A stretch of DNA of 33,070 nucleotides from an uncultured bacterium (GTDB taxonomy: Bacteria > Actinomycetota > Thermoleophilia > Solirubrobacterales > 70-9), in contig CAIUSP010000007.1 of assembly GCA_903901855.1 (NCBI GenBank), positions 1-33,070 of the forward strand, written 5' to 3'. This document shows positions 7,752 through 17,131 of this stretch, one piece after another. A program made the translations under genes and the position numbers. The first letter of the stretch is position 1. Every line of letters starts with the position of its first letter. Below the pieces are notes generated by a model. It was not told where the DNA came from. It saw only the letters and a program-made list of their open reading frames with translations, and did not search any database.

Positions 7752-7880
7752 GGTTCAAGGGGCGACGAGTGTGGGACAGGGCTGGAGCAACGGCCCTCCG
7801 ATCCTTTCCGGATCAGACTCGCCTGATGAGGTGATTCTAGGTAGCGGAAAGCGAGCGGTCGGGCGCGGCCGTGCGTGGTC
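7752..7880. other. 129-bp gap between FtsB-like gene and GT-C pair
   Basis: I see no RNA gene or reading frame here. The only structure noted is a short inverted repeat, GATCC (7800-7804) and GGATC (7810-7814), with no T-run. A promoter for the GT-C pair is likely to lie here by position, but I cannot pick out its hexamers. Confidence 0.4.
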
Positions 7881-8222
7881 TCAGCGACCGCGGACCACGT
7901 AGGCCTGTTCGCCATACCTGGCCATACCGAGGCGGCGGGCCTCTCGCTCGATCACCGCAGGATTGGCGGCATCGTCCAGTTGCTGCTGCAGTTGCTGGTT
8001 TTCCACCTTCAGCCCAGCGAGCCGCTCCTTCGAGGTACGCGAATCCTGCCATGCGTTGAAGAGATTGATTGCCGGATTGAGATAACTGACCATCACACCG
8101 AACAGGACTATGACCAGCGCGAGGCGCCCGATCCTGTCCCAACGGATGCGGGACGGGCCGATCCTGGGTCCGACCTTCCGTCGCTGACGACCGGCGCCGA
8201 GGGTGTGATTACGGGAAGACAT
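7881..8222 (-). CDS. FtsB/DivIC-family septum formation protein
   Basis: Predicted bitopic cell-division protein (113 residues from the ATG at 8222). Basic cytoplasmic N-terminus, one TM segment at about 32-49, a coiled coil at 58-85 (RLAGLKVENQQLQQQL), then the family signature IEREARRLGMARYGEQAYVV (91-110). In the family, FtsB/DivIC pairs with FtsL and FtsQ/DivIB at the division site. The gene directly follows eno, as in many actinobacteria, which supports the call. The frame extends upstream to a TTG at 8285 that overlaps the eno stop as TTGA and would add 21 residues. Neither start has a good Shine-Dalgarno; I prefer the ATG, but coupling through TTGA is possible. Confidence 0.82.
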   Translation of the reverse strand: MSSRNHTLGAGRQRRKVGPRIGPSRIRWDRIGRLALVIVLFGVMVSYLNPAINLFNAWQDSRTSKERLAGLKVENQQLQQQLDDAANPAVIEREARRLGMARYGEQAYVVRGR

Positions 8223-8281
8223 CTGACACGTATTCGACGCAGTCCAGGCACTTCCCTGCCCGAGAGCCGCCTGTTGCGGGG

Positions 8282-9607
<1,326 letters not shown>

Positions 9608-10255
9608 TCAGTCCCCGGCCGAACCCGTAGCGTCGGCTCGCAGCTTGTCGCACTCGGCACGAAGCGCGAGTTCGGGATCCACACCGGCCTTCCTCGCCTC
9701 CCTGACCAAATCGAGCAGCGCGAGTCCGATTCGCTCCTCGGCTGCATCGCGCTCGGAATCCTCGACGCCCTCGGAGCCGAGGGACGGATCGGTCCTCCGG
9801 AGGATCTTGCGAGCGTAGGTGAGAGAGGGCAGCGTCTCGGGAATCGAGGCGAAAGGATCATCCTCCCCACTGCGCTCGACCTCTTGCTTGATCTCCTCCC
9901 ACTGCGCCACGACCTCTCCCGCACTGACCGGGTCGCTGCCTCCGTCGCCGTAGACATGGGGATGGCGACGGATCAACTTCTCGGAACAACCATCTGCGAC
10001 CGAGCCCAGATCTCCGAGGCCGCGCTCCTCCAACAACAGGGCGAGGAAGAGGACCTGGAACAAGACGTCTCCCAGCTCATCGTGTACCTCGTCGGTAGCG
10101 TCGCGACGGGCAGCGTCGGCCAACTCGTATGCCTCCTCGACCGTGTGCGGAACGATCGAGCGGGCATCCTGCGCACGATCCCACGGACAATCCCGTCGCA
10201 GAGTCCTCGTTATCTCGTCCAGACGCTCGATCGCCCGGAGGGTCTCTTCGCTCAC
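9608..10255 (-). CDS. mazG: MazG-family nucleoside triphosphate pyrophosphohydrolase
   Basis: Predicted to hydrolyse (d)NTPs, including damaged ones, to monophosphate and pyrophosphate. The MazG fold is shown by TLRRDCPWDRAQ near the N-terminus, the metal-binding EEAYE (40-44) and DELGDVLFQVLF (from 59), RRHPHVYGD and a WEEIKQEE-like segment. At 215 residues it is shorter than the two-domain E. coli MazG: it has one complete domain plus a degenerate helical C-terminal half. The frame is open into the previous gene, but GTG at 10255 (product VSEETLRAIERL) with ACGGAA upstream fits the family start, leaving a 19-bp gap after the PPIase stop. Its place between a SurA/PrsA-like gene and eno matches actinobacterial order. 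Confidence 0.93.
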   Translation of the reverse strand: MSEETLRAIERLDEITRTLRRDCPWDRAQDARSIVPHTVEEAYELADAARRDATDEVHDELGDVLFQVLFLALLLEERGLGDLGSVADGCSEKLIRRHPHVYGDGGSDPVSAGEVVAQWEEIKQEVERSGEDDPFASIPETLPSLTYARKILRRTDPSLGSEGVEDSERDAAEERIGLALLDLVREARKAGVDPELALRAECDKLRADATGSAGD

Positions 10256-10274
10256 GACAGAGCGTTCCGTCAGA

Positions 10275-11501
10275 TCAGCCGGGCGGGATTCCGCCACCGG
10301 GGAAGGACGGAGCTGGAGCGGTAGCCTCGTCCTCACCGGGTCCGTGCGGACGCTGCGGCTTGCCCTGAGTGGTGACGAACGGAAGGATGCTCCCCGGTGT
10401 CGCGGGCGAACTGCTGATCACCACGGGCGGACACCCGGTGGTCGCCAGCTGCTGCTCGGTGCACTCAGCCGGGACGAGCTCGAAGTTCCGACAACGATCG
10501 ATCAGGAAGTCATCAGAGCAGACGGTGATCTGCGTCCACTTGTCCCGATAGTCGGCCAGGAAGGAGGCGAAGGCCTCCTGCTGGACCTGTGCGGTCAACT
10601 GCTGACGGATCTGCTCGGAAACCTCATCGAAGGGTTGCGCGCTCTTCTCGGTGATCTTGTCGACCTGGAAGGCGTAGAAGCCACCGGTGGCGGCTACCGG
10701 TCCTTCCAGCTCCCCGGTATCGGCGTTGAAGATCCTGAAGTTGAGCGGCTCAGAGAAGGTCCCCTCGGTGACGCCGGTGCGCACCCCGCCGGAGTCCTTG
10801 CTGGGGTCAGTCGAGTACTCGGCCGCGACCTTGTCCCAGTTCTCGGGGGAGTCATCTGACTCGAGTGCCGCGACCGCTGCGGCGACCTTGGCACGGTCCT
10901 CGTTGAAGATCACCCTGATGTCGCGGCTCGCGGGCTGCTCGAAGCTGGCGAGATTCGCTTCGTAGTACTTGAAGGCGTCTTCCTCGCTGGCCTGACCAGC
11001 ATCCTCGTTGACCTTCGCCTGAATCTTCTGAGCCAGCAATTGGAGGGCGACCCTGCGTCGGATGTCTTCATCCGTGTAGCCGGAGGTCTCGAGGAACTTC
11101 TCGTACTTGGCCGGGTCCCCCTCGAACTGCTGCTCCTTGACCTGATCGAGTCGATCGGTTACCTCACGCTCGGAGACCGTCACACCCAGATCCTCTGCCT
11201 CGCCCTCGATCCAGTAGAGATCGAACAGGTCGTTCATCGCCTGATCCCGGAGCGCGTCGTACTGGGGAGAGTTCGGTGCGGGGGCCTCGTCGAGACCCTG
11301 ACGCTTCGCTGCCTGAGCGACGGCGCGATCCACCTCCGCTCTGGTGACGTCCTGGCCGTTGACCACCGCGACCACGTCGCCAGAAGGACTGCCCTTGGCC
11401 GACGGTTCGGTCAAGGCCGCCCAGAGAACCAACGCTACGAGCAGCACCGACCCGCCGACGATCAGCGCGGTGCGCCCGGACAGTGAGCTTGCCTTGGACA
11501 T
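10275..11501 (-). CDS. SurA/PrsA-like membrane-anchored peptidyl-prolyl isomerase
   Basis: Predicted extracytoplasmic folding factor (408 residues from the ATG at 11501; a GTG directly before it is an alternative). A single hydrophobic anchor at about 10-30 has no lipobox cysteine. Then come a SurA_N-like chaperone region (VVAVVNGQDVTRAEVDRAVA), helices up to about 190, a parvulin-like domain (about 192-290, SRDIRVIF to FYAFQVDKITEK), a helical return segment, and a C-terminal tail with four cysteines (328, 337, 347, 357) followed by a Pro/Gly-rich end. These are the only cysteines, which suggests disulphides outside the cell. No Shine-Dalgarno is visible. It lies 19 bp after mfd. A neighbouring lipoprotein or PPIase in this locus is known in actinobacteria (lpqU in mycobacteria is at this place but differs). 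Confidence 0.85.
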   Translation of the reverse strand: MSKASSLSGRTALIVGGSVLLVALVLWAALTEPSAKGSPSGDVVAVVNGQDVTRAEVDRAVAQAAKRQGLDEAPAPNSPQYDALRDQAMNDLFDLYWIEGEAEDLGVTVSEREVTDRLDQVKEQQFEGDPAKYEKFLETSGYTDEDIRRRVALQLLAQKIQAKVNEDAGQASEEDAFKYYEANLASFEQPASRDIRVIFNEDRAKVAAAVAALESDDSPENWDKVAAEYSTDPSKDSGGVRTGVTEGTFSEPLNFRIFNADTGELEGPVAATGGFYAFQVDKITEKSAQPFDEVSEQIRQQLTAQVQQEAFASFLADYRDKWTQITVCSDDFLIDRCRNFELVPAECTEQQLATTGCPPVVISSSPATPGSILPFVTTQGKPQRPHGPGEDEATAPAPSFPGGGIPPG

Positions 11502-11520
11502 CACGGGGAGGATATACGCC

Positions 11521-14500
11521 CTACTCCGCGACCGTGGTCCGAGATGACGCCAGAAAGTCCGCGACGTCCCCCAGAGCCGTTAGAGCGGCATCGGGAGCCT
11601 CCTCGGGGATCGGGACCTCGAGCCTGTGAGCCTTCCAGTCGTAGAGGGCGCCCTCGACCCGAGCGCGAACCTCCGCCGCCTCGTCGCTGGAGATCTCCAG
11701 CGGCTCGATCCGCAGCTTTCCTGCCTTCACCTCGGCCACCGATGCTCCCGCTCGGTCGAGTCGTAGTCGAGCCAGACCGAGGGCGAGCAGATTCTCGACC
11801 GGCTGCGGTGGCGGACCGAAGCGATCCTCGATCTCCGAGCGCAGCGCCCTGATCTCACCCGGCTCACGCGCCGCAGCGATCCTCCGGTGGAGATCGATCT
11901 TGGCGGCCTCGAACGGAACGTAGTTGGCGGGCACATATGCGTCCGCCTCGATCTCTATCCGGATCGGCGGCCTGGACTCGCCCTCCACTGCTTCGTCGCC
12001 GGTCTCGAGACTCGCCTTCATCTCCTCGGTGGCCTCCTCGATCATCTGGCAGTAGAGCTCGAAGCCGACCGCCGCCACGTGTCCTGACTGCTCGGTTCCG
12101 AGTAGGTTCCCCGCGCCGCGGATCTCGAGATCCCTCATCGCAACCCTGAAGCCCGAGCCGAGCTCGGTGTTGTCTGCGAGGGTCGCCAACCTCGCCGCCG
12201 CATCTGCGGTCAAGGCCTCGGTGCTCGGATAGAGCATGTAGGCGAAGGCTCGTTCCCTGCTTCGTCCCACGCGCCCCCTGATCTGGTAGGCCTGCGAGAG
12301 ACCGAGTCGATCTGCCCGGTCGACGATCAGGGTGTTCGCGTTTGGGATGTCGAGGCCCGACTCGATGATCGTCGTCGTCACCAGGCAGTCGGCCTCTCCC
12401 TTGACGAATGCGAGCATCGCTTTCTCCAGCTCCGAGTCGGCCATCTGGCCATGCGCCTCGACGAACTTCGCCTGGGGACAGAGCATTCGAAGTCGCTCTG
12501 CCGTCTCATGCAGGCTGTCGATCCGGTTGTGGAGGAAGAAGGCCTGACCGCCACGCTCGACCTCGCGCTCTAGCGCTCTCCTGACCAGATCCTCGTCGTC
12601 GGGACCGACATAGGTCCTGACGGGCCTTCGGCCCTCGGGCGGTGTCTCGATCACCGAGATATCCCGCATTCCCGCAAGGGACATCTGCAGGGTTCGGGGG
12701 ATCGGGGTTGCAGACATCGACAGCACGTCGACGCGGAGCTTCATCCGCTGGAGGAGTTCCTTTTGCTTGACACCGAATCGCTGCTCCTCGTCGACGATCA
12801 CCAGGCCGAGGTCCTTCGCCCTGACGTCCTTCGAAAGCAGGCGATGCGTGCCGATCAGGATGTCGACCTTGCCCTCAGAGAAGTCGGCGATCACCTCACG
12901 CGTCTCGGCAGCAGAGCGCAGGCGCGAGACCGCCTCGACCCTGAACGGGTGGTCGAGCAGACGCTCCGAGAACGTCGCATAGTGCTGCTGGGCCAGGATC
13001 GTGGTCGGTACCAGCATCAGCACCTGCTTGCCGTCGGCAGCCGCCTTGAACGCGGCTCTGAGGGCGACCTCGGTCTTTCCGTAGCCGACATCGCCGCAGA
13101 TCAGACGGTCCATCGGCCTCTTGGTCTCCATGTCTGCCTTGACAGCCTCGATCGCCTCCAGCTGATCGGCAGTCTCACGGAACGGAAATGCCCGCTCGAA
13201 GGCGAGCTGCCACTCGCCGTCGGGCGGGAAGGGGTGCCCGGAGCGAGCCCGGCGCTCGGCGTAGAGGTTGAGGAGCTCTCCGGCCATCTGCTGGGCAGCG
13301 TGTCGAGCCTTGGACTTGAGGGTCTGCCATCGCTTGCCGCCGAGTGCGCTGAGCTTCGGCTCGGCGCCTTCGGCGCCGACGTACCGGCTGATCCTCGCCA
13401 ACTGATCGGTGGGCGAGAAGACGCGATCCTCTCCTTCGTATTCGAGCTCGAGGTAGTCACGGGTCACTCCGGCGACGGTCTTCGTCTCGAACCCGGCGAA
13501 CCTGGCGATGCCGTGGTCCGCGTGGACCACGAAATCTCCGACGCGAAGCTCGATCGCGTTGGCGAGCCGTGCTGCTCCGCTGCCTTGACCCTCTGCATCG
13601 GGAGAACGACGAGCGACCAGGCTCGACCACGGAGCCACGCAGAGCTTCAGGTCGGGGCTGATGAACCCCTCGGACAGGGAAGCAACCGCGAACGTCACCT
13701 CTCCTGACGCAGGTGGATCGCTGTCGCCGAGGAGCGGCGGGTCGAGTCTCGCGAAGGCGTATCTGGTCCTTTCGGCCTCTCCCTTGCCGGGAAAGGTGAC
13801 TACCACGCGGTAGCCGGAGCGGGACAGCTTCTCGAGTTCCGCCTCGGCCTCCGCCGGCGAGCGCGAAGCGAAGTCGGCGCGCTGGGCTCTCACCGCCCAA
13901 TCGGGGTCCTCGCCGGGAGGGCCGAGGGTAAGAGACGCGCGGCTGGACACTTCATCCTTGATCTCCACGTACAGACCGGCAGCGCCTTCCTTACCTAGAG
14001 CAGCCTCGACATCCTCCGAGAGATCCCGGAGGGAACGCCAGATCTCCTCCTCCGACACCACGACCAGACGCGCGGACCGTGGGACCAGGTCGAGTGGTGA
14101 GACGAAGCGGTCTAGCGGGATGATCTCGCTCAGTTCCACCGGCGCCGCTGGATCCTCTCCCTCTCCCGGCAGATGGACCGCCCGGTGTTCGCTCACCAAC
14201 TCGGATGCAGGCGCCAGCTCGATCGAATCGGTCTCCCCGAGAGAACGCTGGGTGAAGGTGGAAAACCAGCGGATTTCCTCCACCTCGTCGCCGAACAACT
14301 CGATACGCACCGCACGGGAATCGGTTGCTCCGAAGACATCGCAGATGCCGCCGCGAATCGCGAATTCTCCTCGCTCGGTGACCTGGTCGACTCTCTTGTA
14401 TCCGGCGTCGGTCAATTCGACGGAGAGCAGCTCGAGATCGGCCTCCGACCCCACCGAAACCCCGACCGGTTCAGGGCGGAGGGCCGCCTCGGGAACCGAC

Positions 14501-14970
14501 TCGGCCAGAGCTACCGCACTGGCGACCACGATCGGCGCCAGACCGGGTTCCCATCCCTCGTCCCTCGTCATGGAAGAGAGCGCCGAGACGCGCAGACCGG
14601 CGAGGTGCGGTGGCGGCGCGAGGTGGGACCGGAAACCAACTCCTCGGGAGGGGTAGAGATGGATCCTGGAGGCGTCGAGGAAGGAACCGAGCGATTCAGC
14701 GGTCTGCCGCGCCGAGCGGTCGTCGGCGGTCACGACCAAGGTCGGATCGACCGCGCTGGCCGCTTCGGAGAGGGCCGCGATCAGGAAAGGGCGAGCCGGA
14801 GAGGAGACCGCGACCTCGACCGGAGCACCGTCGTCACCCCCCTCGCGCAGCTCACGTGCGATCGCCGAGATCCTGACCTCGTCGAACGCGACCTCCAGGA
14901 GAGGCCGTAGGGAACCGCTTGGACTCTCGGCCTCCAGGGCATCCGGGGCATTACTGGGGGAACCACTCAT
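11521..14970 (-). CDS. mfd: Transcription-repair coupling factor Mfd
   Basis: ATP-dependent translocase (1149 residues) that removes RNA polymerase stalled at DNA lesions and recruits UvrA. Domains in order: UvrB-like module (about 60-400); CarD-like RNA-polymerase interaction domain (GDFVVHADHGIARFAGF, from 478); helicase core with Walker A GDVGYGKT (626-633), DEEQ (727-730), SATPIPRT (753-760) and QIRGRVGR (896-903); and a C-terminal TRCF regulatory domain. All motifs are intact and length is normal. The frame continues upstream to 15081, but that part overlaps the previous gene and lacks similarity. The ATG at 14970 (MSGSPSNAPDAL) lies 10 bp after the hydratase stop and is the better start, although its ribosome-binding site (GTGGGG) is too close to be ideal. 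Confidence 0.97.
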   Translation of the reverse strand: MSGSPSNAPDALEAESPSGSLRPLLEVAFDEVRISAIARELREGGDDGAPVEVAVSSPARPFLIAALSEAASAVDPTLVVTADDRSARQTAESLGSFLDASRIHLYPSRGVGFRSHLAPPPHLAGLRVSALSSMTRDEGWEPGLAPIVVASAVALAESVPEAALRPEPVGVSVGSEADLELLSVELTDAGYKRVDQVTERGEFAIRGGICDVFGATDSRAVRIELFGDEVEEIRWFSTFTQRSLGETDSIELAPASELVSEHRAVHLPGEGEDPAAPVELSEIIPLDRFVSPLDLVPRSARLVVVSEEEIWRSLRDLSEDVEAALGKEGAAGLYVEIKDEVSSRASLTLGPPGEDPDWAVRAQRADFASRSPAEAEAELEKLSRSGYRVVVTFPGKGEAERTRYAFARLDPPLLGDSDPPASGEVTFAVASLSEGFISPDLKLCVAPWSSLVARRSPDAEGQGSGAARLANAIELRVGDFVVHADHGIARFAGFETKTVAGVTRDYLELEYEGEDRVFSPTDQLARISRYVGAEGAEPKLSALGGKRWQTLKSKARHAAQQMAGELLNLYAERRARSGHPFPPDGEWQLAFERAFPFRETADQLEAIEAVKADMETKRPMDRLICGDVGYGKTEVALRAAFKAAADGKQVLMLVPTTILAQQHYATFSERLLDHPFRVEAVSRLRSAAETREVIADFSEGKVDILIGTHRLLSKDVRAKDLGLVIVDEEQRFGVKQKELLQRMKLRVDVLSMSATPIPRTLQMSLAGMRDISVIETPPEGRRPVRTYVGPDDEDLVRRALEREVERGGQAFFLHNRIDSLHETAERLRMLCPQAKFVEAHGQMADSELEKAMLAFVKGEADCLVTTTIIESGLDIPNANTLIVDRADRLGLSQAYQIRGRVGRSRERAFAYMLYPSTEALTADAAARLATLADNTELGSGFRVAMRDLEIRGAGNLLGTEQSGHVAAVGFELYCQMIEEATEEMKASLETGDEAVEGESRPPIRIEIEADAYVPANYVPFEAAKIDLHRRIAAAREPGEIRALRSEIEDRFGPPPQPVENLLALGLARLRLDRAGASVAEVKAGKLRIEPLEISSDEAAEVRARVEGALYDWKAHRLEVPIPEEAPDAALTALGDVADFLASSRTTVAE

Positions 14971-14980
14971 CCCCACGAGG

Positions 14981-15718
14981 CTAGTCGGAAGGGCTGTGAG
15001 GCAGCCCCGGGCCAGTCCTCTGCCACTCGACCTGACCTGCCCCCTCGCTTGCCGAACGCTCCTCCACCCCGTCCCACTCATGGAGCATGCGCTTCAGGCG
15101 GGCCACCGCCTCCGGCGGATGGGAGGCGACCTCGGTGGCCAGCTCCACGGTTGCGTCTTCGGTTCGAGCTGCCGGAGCGACCCTGTGCACCAGCCCGAGC
15201 CTGAGCGCCTCCTCGGCTCCGACGTTGCGGGAGGTCAGCAGCAGGTACTTGGCGGTCGAGAGTCCACAGAGCGTGACCAGACGTGCTGGACCGACCGGCA
15301 CGCCCAGCTCGGCGCCGGGGAACTTCATCCTGAGATTTCCGCCGGCGACCCTGAGGTCGCAGGCGATCGCAATCTCCGCTCCGCCTCCGACTACGGACCC
15401 GTGACAGGCGGCCAGCGTCGGTTTGGGGAAGCGAACGACGGTGTCGTAGACGTCTGCGAACAACTGCATGCGGCGGATGCTCTCCGCCTCGTCGAGATCC
15501 TCCTTGACGTCGGCTCCCGCGGAGAGGCCGAGGTGATCGTTGGACGAGATCACCAACGCCCTGGCCTCAGGGTCGGCTGCCACGGTGCCGAGGTACTCGA
15601 GTATCGCCTCCAGCATCTCGCTGTTCAACGCGTTGCGGGCCTCGTCTCGTTCCAGCCGGATGATCCGTACCCCGCCTTCGACCTCCGAGAGACTGACCAG
15701 ATCGGTGTTCGCAGACAT
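14981..15718 (-). CDS. Enoyl-CoA hydratase/isomerase family protein
   Basis: Crotonase-fold protein of 245 residues, predicted to act on acyl-CoA thioesters in the cytoplasm. The oxyanion-hole region is LGLSAGADVKE (63-73) and GSVVGGGAEIAIACDLRVA (107-125). Both glutamates expected in hydratases are present: Glu115 in GGGAE and Glu137 in FPGAELGVPVG. Hydration of a 2-enoyl-CoA is therefore plausible, though the substrate cannot be read from sequence. The ATG at 15718 has an excellent GAGGAG 10 nt upstream, located inside the end of pth, with only 3 bp between the genes. Its presence between pth and mfd does not follow from either neighbour's role. Confidence 0.88.
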   Translation of the reverse strand: MSANTDLVSLSEVEGGVRIIRLERDEARNALNSEMLEAILEYLGTVAADPEARALVISSNDHLGLSAGADVKEDLDEAESIRRMQLFADVYDTVVRFPKPTLAACHGSVVGGGAEIAIACDLRVAGGNLRMKFPGAELGVPVGPARLVTLCGLSTAKYLLLTSRNVGAEEALRLGLVHRVAPAARTEDATVELATEVASHPPEAVARLKRMLHEWDGVEERSASEGAGQVEWQRTGPGLPHSPSD

Positions 15719-15721
15719 CCC

Positions 15722-16270
15722 CTACTCCTCCTCTTCTTCCATCAGTTCGCCTATGAGTTGCTCCGTGGCCGTCGCGGCGTCCTCGACCAGGACCCGGACC
15801 TGCGCGGTTGACTCCCTGAACTTCCCGAGGACATAGGCCGAAACGACCTCCGGGTCGCTGCTCTCGGGCCTTCCCACTCCCACCCTGACCCGCCTGAAGT
15901 CGGGCGAGCCGAGCCCCTGGGACAGGCTCTTGAGTCCGTTGTGACCGGCCAACCCCCCGCCCATCCGGGTTCTCACATCTCCAAATGGAAGGTCGATCTC
16001 ATCGTGACAGACGATCACCCGGTCGAGGGGGACCTTGAGCGATCCTCGGGCAGGCCCGACGCTGTCGCCGACGCGGTTCATGAAGGTCTCTGGACAGAGC
16101 AAGGCGACCCGTGGACCGCCCGGGGCGATCGGTCCCTCCGTGAGGTAGCCCGAAAAGCGCGACTTCGCTCTGGGCATCTCCCACCTGCGCGACAACTCCG
16201 CGATGACATCGAAGCCGATGTTGTGCCGGGTCCCGTCGTACTTGGCTCCGGGGTTGCCGAGACCGACCAC
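15722..16270 (-). CDS. pth: Peptidyl-tRNA hydrolase
   Basis: Releases tRNA from peptidyl-tRNAs dropped by ribosomes. The 182-residue product has the Pth signature VGLGNPG (Asn6), catalytic His16 in TRHNIGF, Asn65 in ETFMNRVG, Asp90 in CHDEIDLPFG, and GHNGLKS (Asn111), all in the expected order. The C-terminus ends in a run of glutamates (EEEEE) that doubles, at DNA level, as the Shine-Dalgarno for the next gene. The start is GTG at 16270, the only in-frame start near the conserved N-terminus. Its nearest GGAGG is about 16 nt away, so initiation may be modest. It follows rplY after 66 bp, the usual ctc-pth pairing. Confidence 0.96.
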   Translation of the reverse strand: MVGLGNPGAKYDGTRHNIGFDVIAELSRRWEMPRAKSRFSGYLTEGPIAPGGPRVALLCPETFMNRVGDSVGPARGSLKVPLDRVIVCHDEIDLPFGDVRTRMGGGLAGHNGLKSLSQGLGSPDFRRVRVGVGRPESSDPEVVSAYVLGKFRESTAQVRVLVEDAATATEQLIGELMEEEEE

Positions 16271-16336
16271 CAGACAATCGACTCGTCCTCCGCCCGACTT
16301 CGCGTCGCGGCGAGTCCGGCCGAACAGAGCCAGGTC

Positions 16337-17059
16337 CTAGCCTTCCTCGTCGCCGGAGCCGGAATCCTCTGATTCCCCGTCCCCGGATTCCTCGCCACCC
16401 TCGCCACCGGCGGCTTCCTCACCCTCTGCGGCCTCGCCCTCCTCGCCGATGAGCTCGGTCTCTTCCTCGGCGGAAGGCTCGGGCTCTTCTTCGACCCGGG
16501 GAGGACTCAGGGTCGCGACGGTGACCTCTCCGGGCTCGTCGGCGACGATCGTGACTCCCTCAGGAGCGACGACCGCTTCGAGGGTGACGTTGTCGTTGAT
16601 CTCCATCCCCGAAACATCCACTACCAGGACCTCGGGGATCTCGGTCGGGAGTGCCTCGACCGTAACCTCTCGCAGGACGTGCTCGAGCACTCCACCCTCG
16701 CGGACACCCGGAGCCTGTTCGGTTCCCTCGAGCTCCAGAGAGACCTCGGCCTCGATCTTCTCGTCGAGGTTCACCTCGAGGAAGTCCATGTGGATCACAT
16801 CGCCCTTCACCGGGTGATACTGCTGCTCCTTGACCACGACAGGTACGGCTTCCTGACCTTCGATCTCGAGATCGAACAAGGCATGTCCCTCGCTCAAGAC
16901 GACGCGCAACTCGCGATCTACCACCGAGAAGAGCTTCGCATCGCCGCCGTGGCCGTAGACGACTCCGGGAACCATCCCCTCCTTGCGGAGGCGTCGGGTG
17001 CCACGCGTCCCTTGAGCGGTGCGTGGGTTTGCCTTTAGTGTGGTCCTGGTTTGAGCCAT
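16337..17059 (-). CDS. rplY: 50S ribosomal protein L25/Ctc (TL5 type)
   Basis: Binds 5S rRNA in the large subunit and is linked to general stress in some bacteria. The 240-residue product has an L25 beta-barrel (about 5-95; TARxGTRRLRKEGMVPGVVYG-like segment, then FSVVDRELR), a C-terminal TL5 domain (about 100-188; GVREGGVLEHVLREVTVEALP), and a very acidic tail of about 50 residues (189-240, mostly Glu, Gly, Ser). Acidic tails of this sort are common in actinobacterial Ctc proteins. The ATG at 17059 has no visible Shine-Dalgarno and follows an AT-rich stretch (CTTAACAACTT), which suggests a leaderless or short-leader mRNA. It is the first gene of the minus-strand series and is divergent from the ABC1 kinase. 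Confidence 0.95.
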   Translation of the reverse strand: MAQTRTTLKANPRTAQGTRGTRRLRKEGMVPGVVYGHGGDAKLFSVVDRELRVVLSEGHALFDLEIEGQEAVPVVVKEQQYHPVKGDVIHMDFLEVNLDEKIEAEVSLELEGTEQAPGVREGGVLEHVLREVTVEALPTEIPEVLVVDVSGMEINDNVTLEAVVAPEGVTIVADEPGEVTVATLSPPRVEEEPEPSAEEETELIGEEGEAAEGEEAAGGEGGEESGDGESEDSGSGDEEG

Positions 17060-17131
17060 AAGTTGTTAAGTGATGGGTTCGAACTGCGGCCGAAGGCCTC
17101 GGGTCGGCAGAATAGGAGATGCAGACCGTAA
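17060..17131. promoter_or_regulatory. Divergent promoter region between rplY and the ABC1-kinase gene
   Basis: The 72-bp gap must drive both rplY (minus) and the kinase gene (plus). It is AT-rich next to rplY and GC-rich in the middle, with a small GGCC-GAA-GGCC hairpin (about 17090-17100). AGGAG at 17115-17119 is the only ribosome-binding-like motif before the kinase. I cannot assign -10 and -35 boxes with confidence. Confidence 0.45.

Noticed and set aside
12763-13707. Plus-strand frame of 314 codons inside mfd
   Set aside because: Antisense shadow of conserved helicase motifs in mfd.
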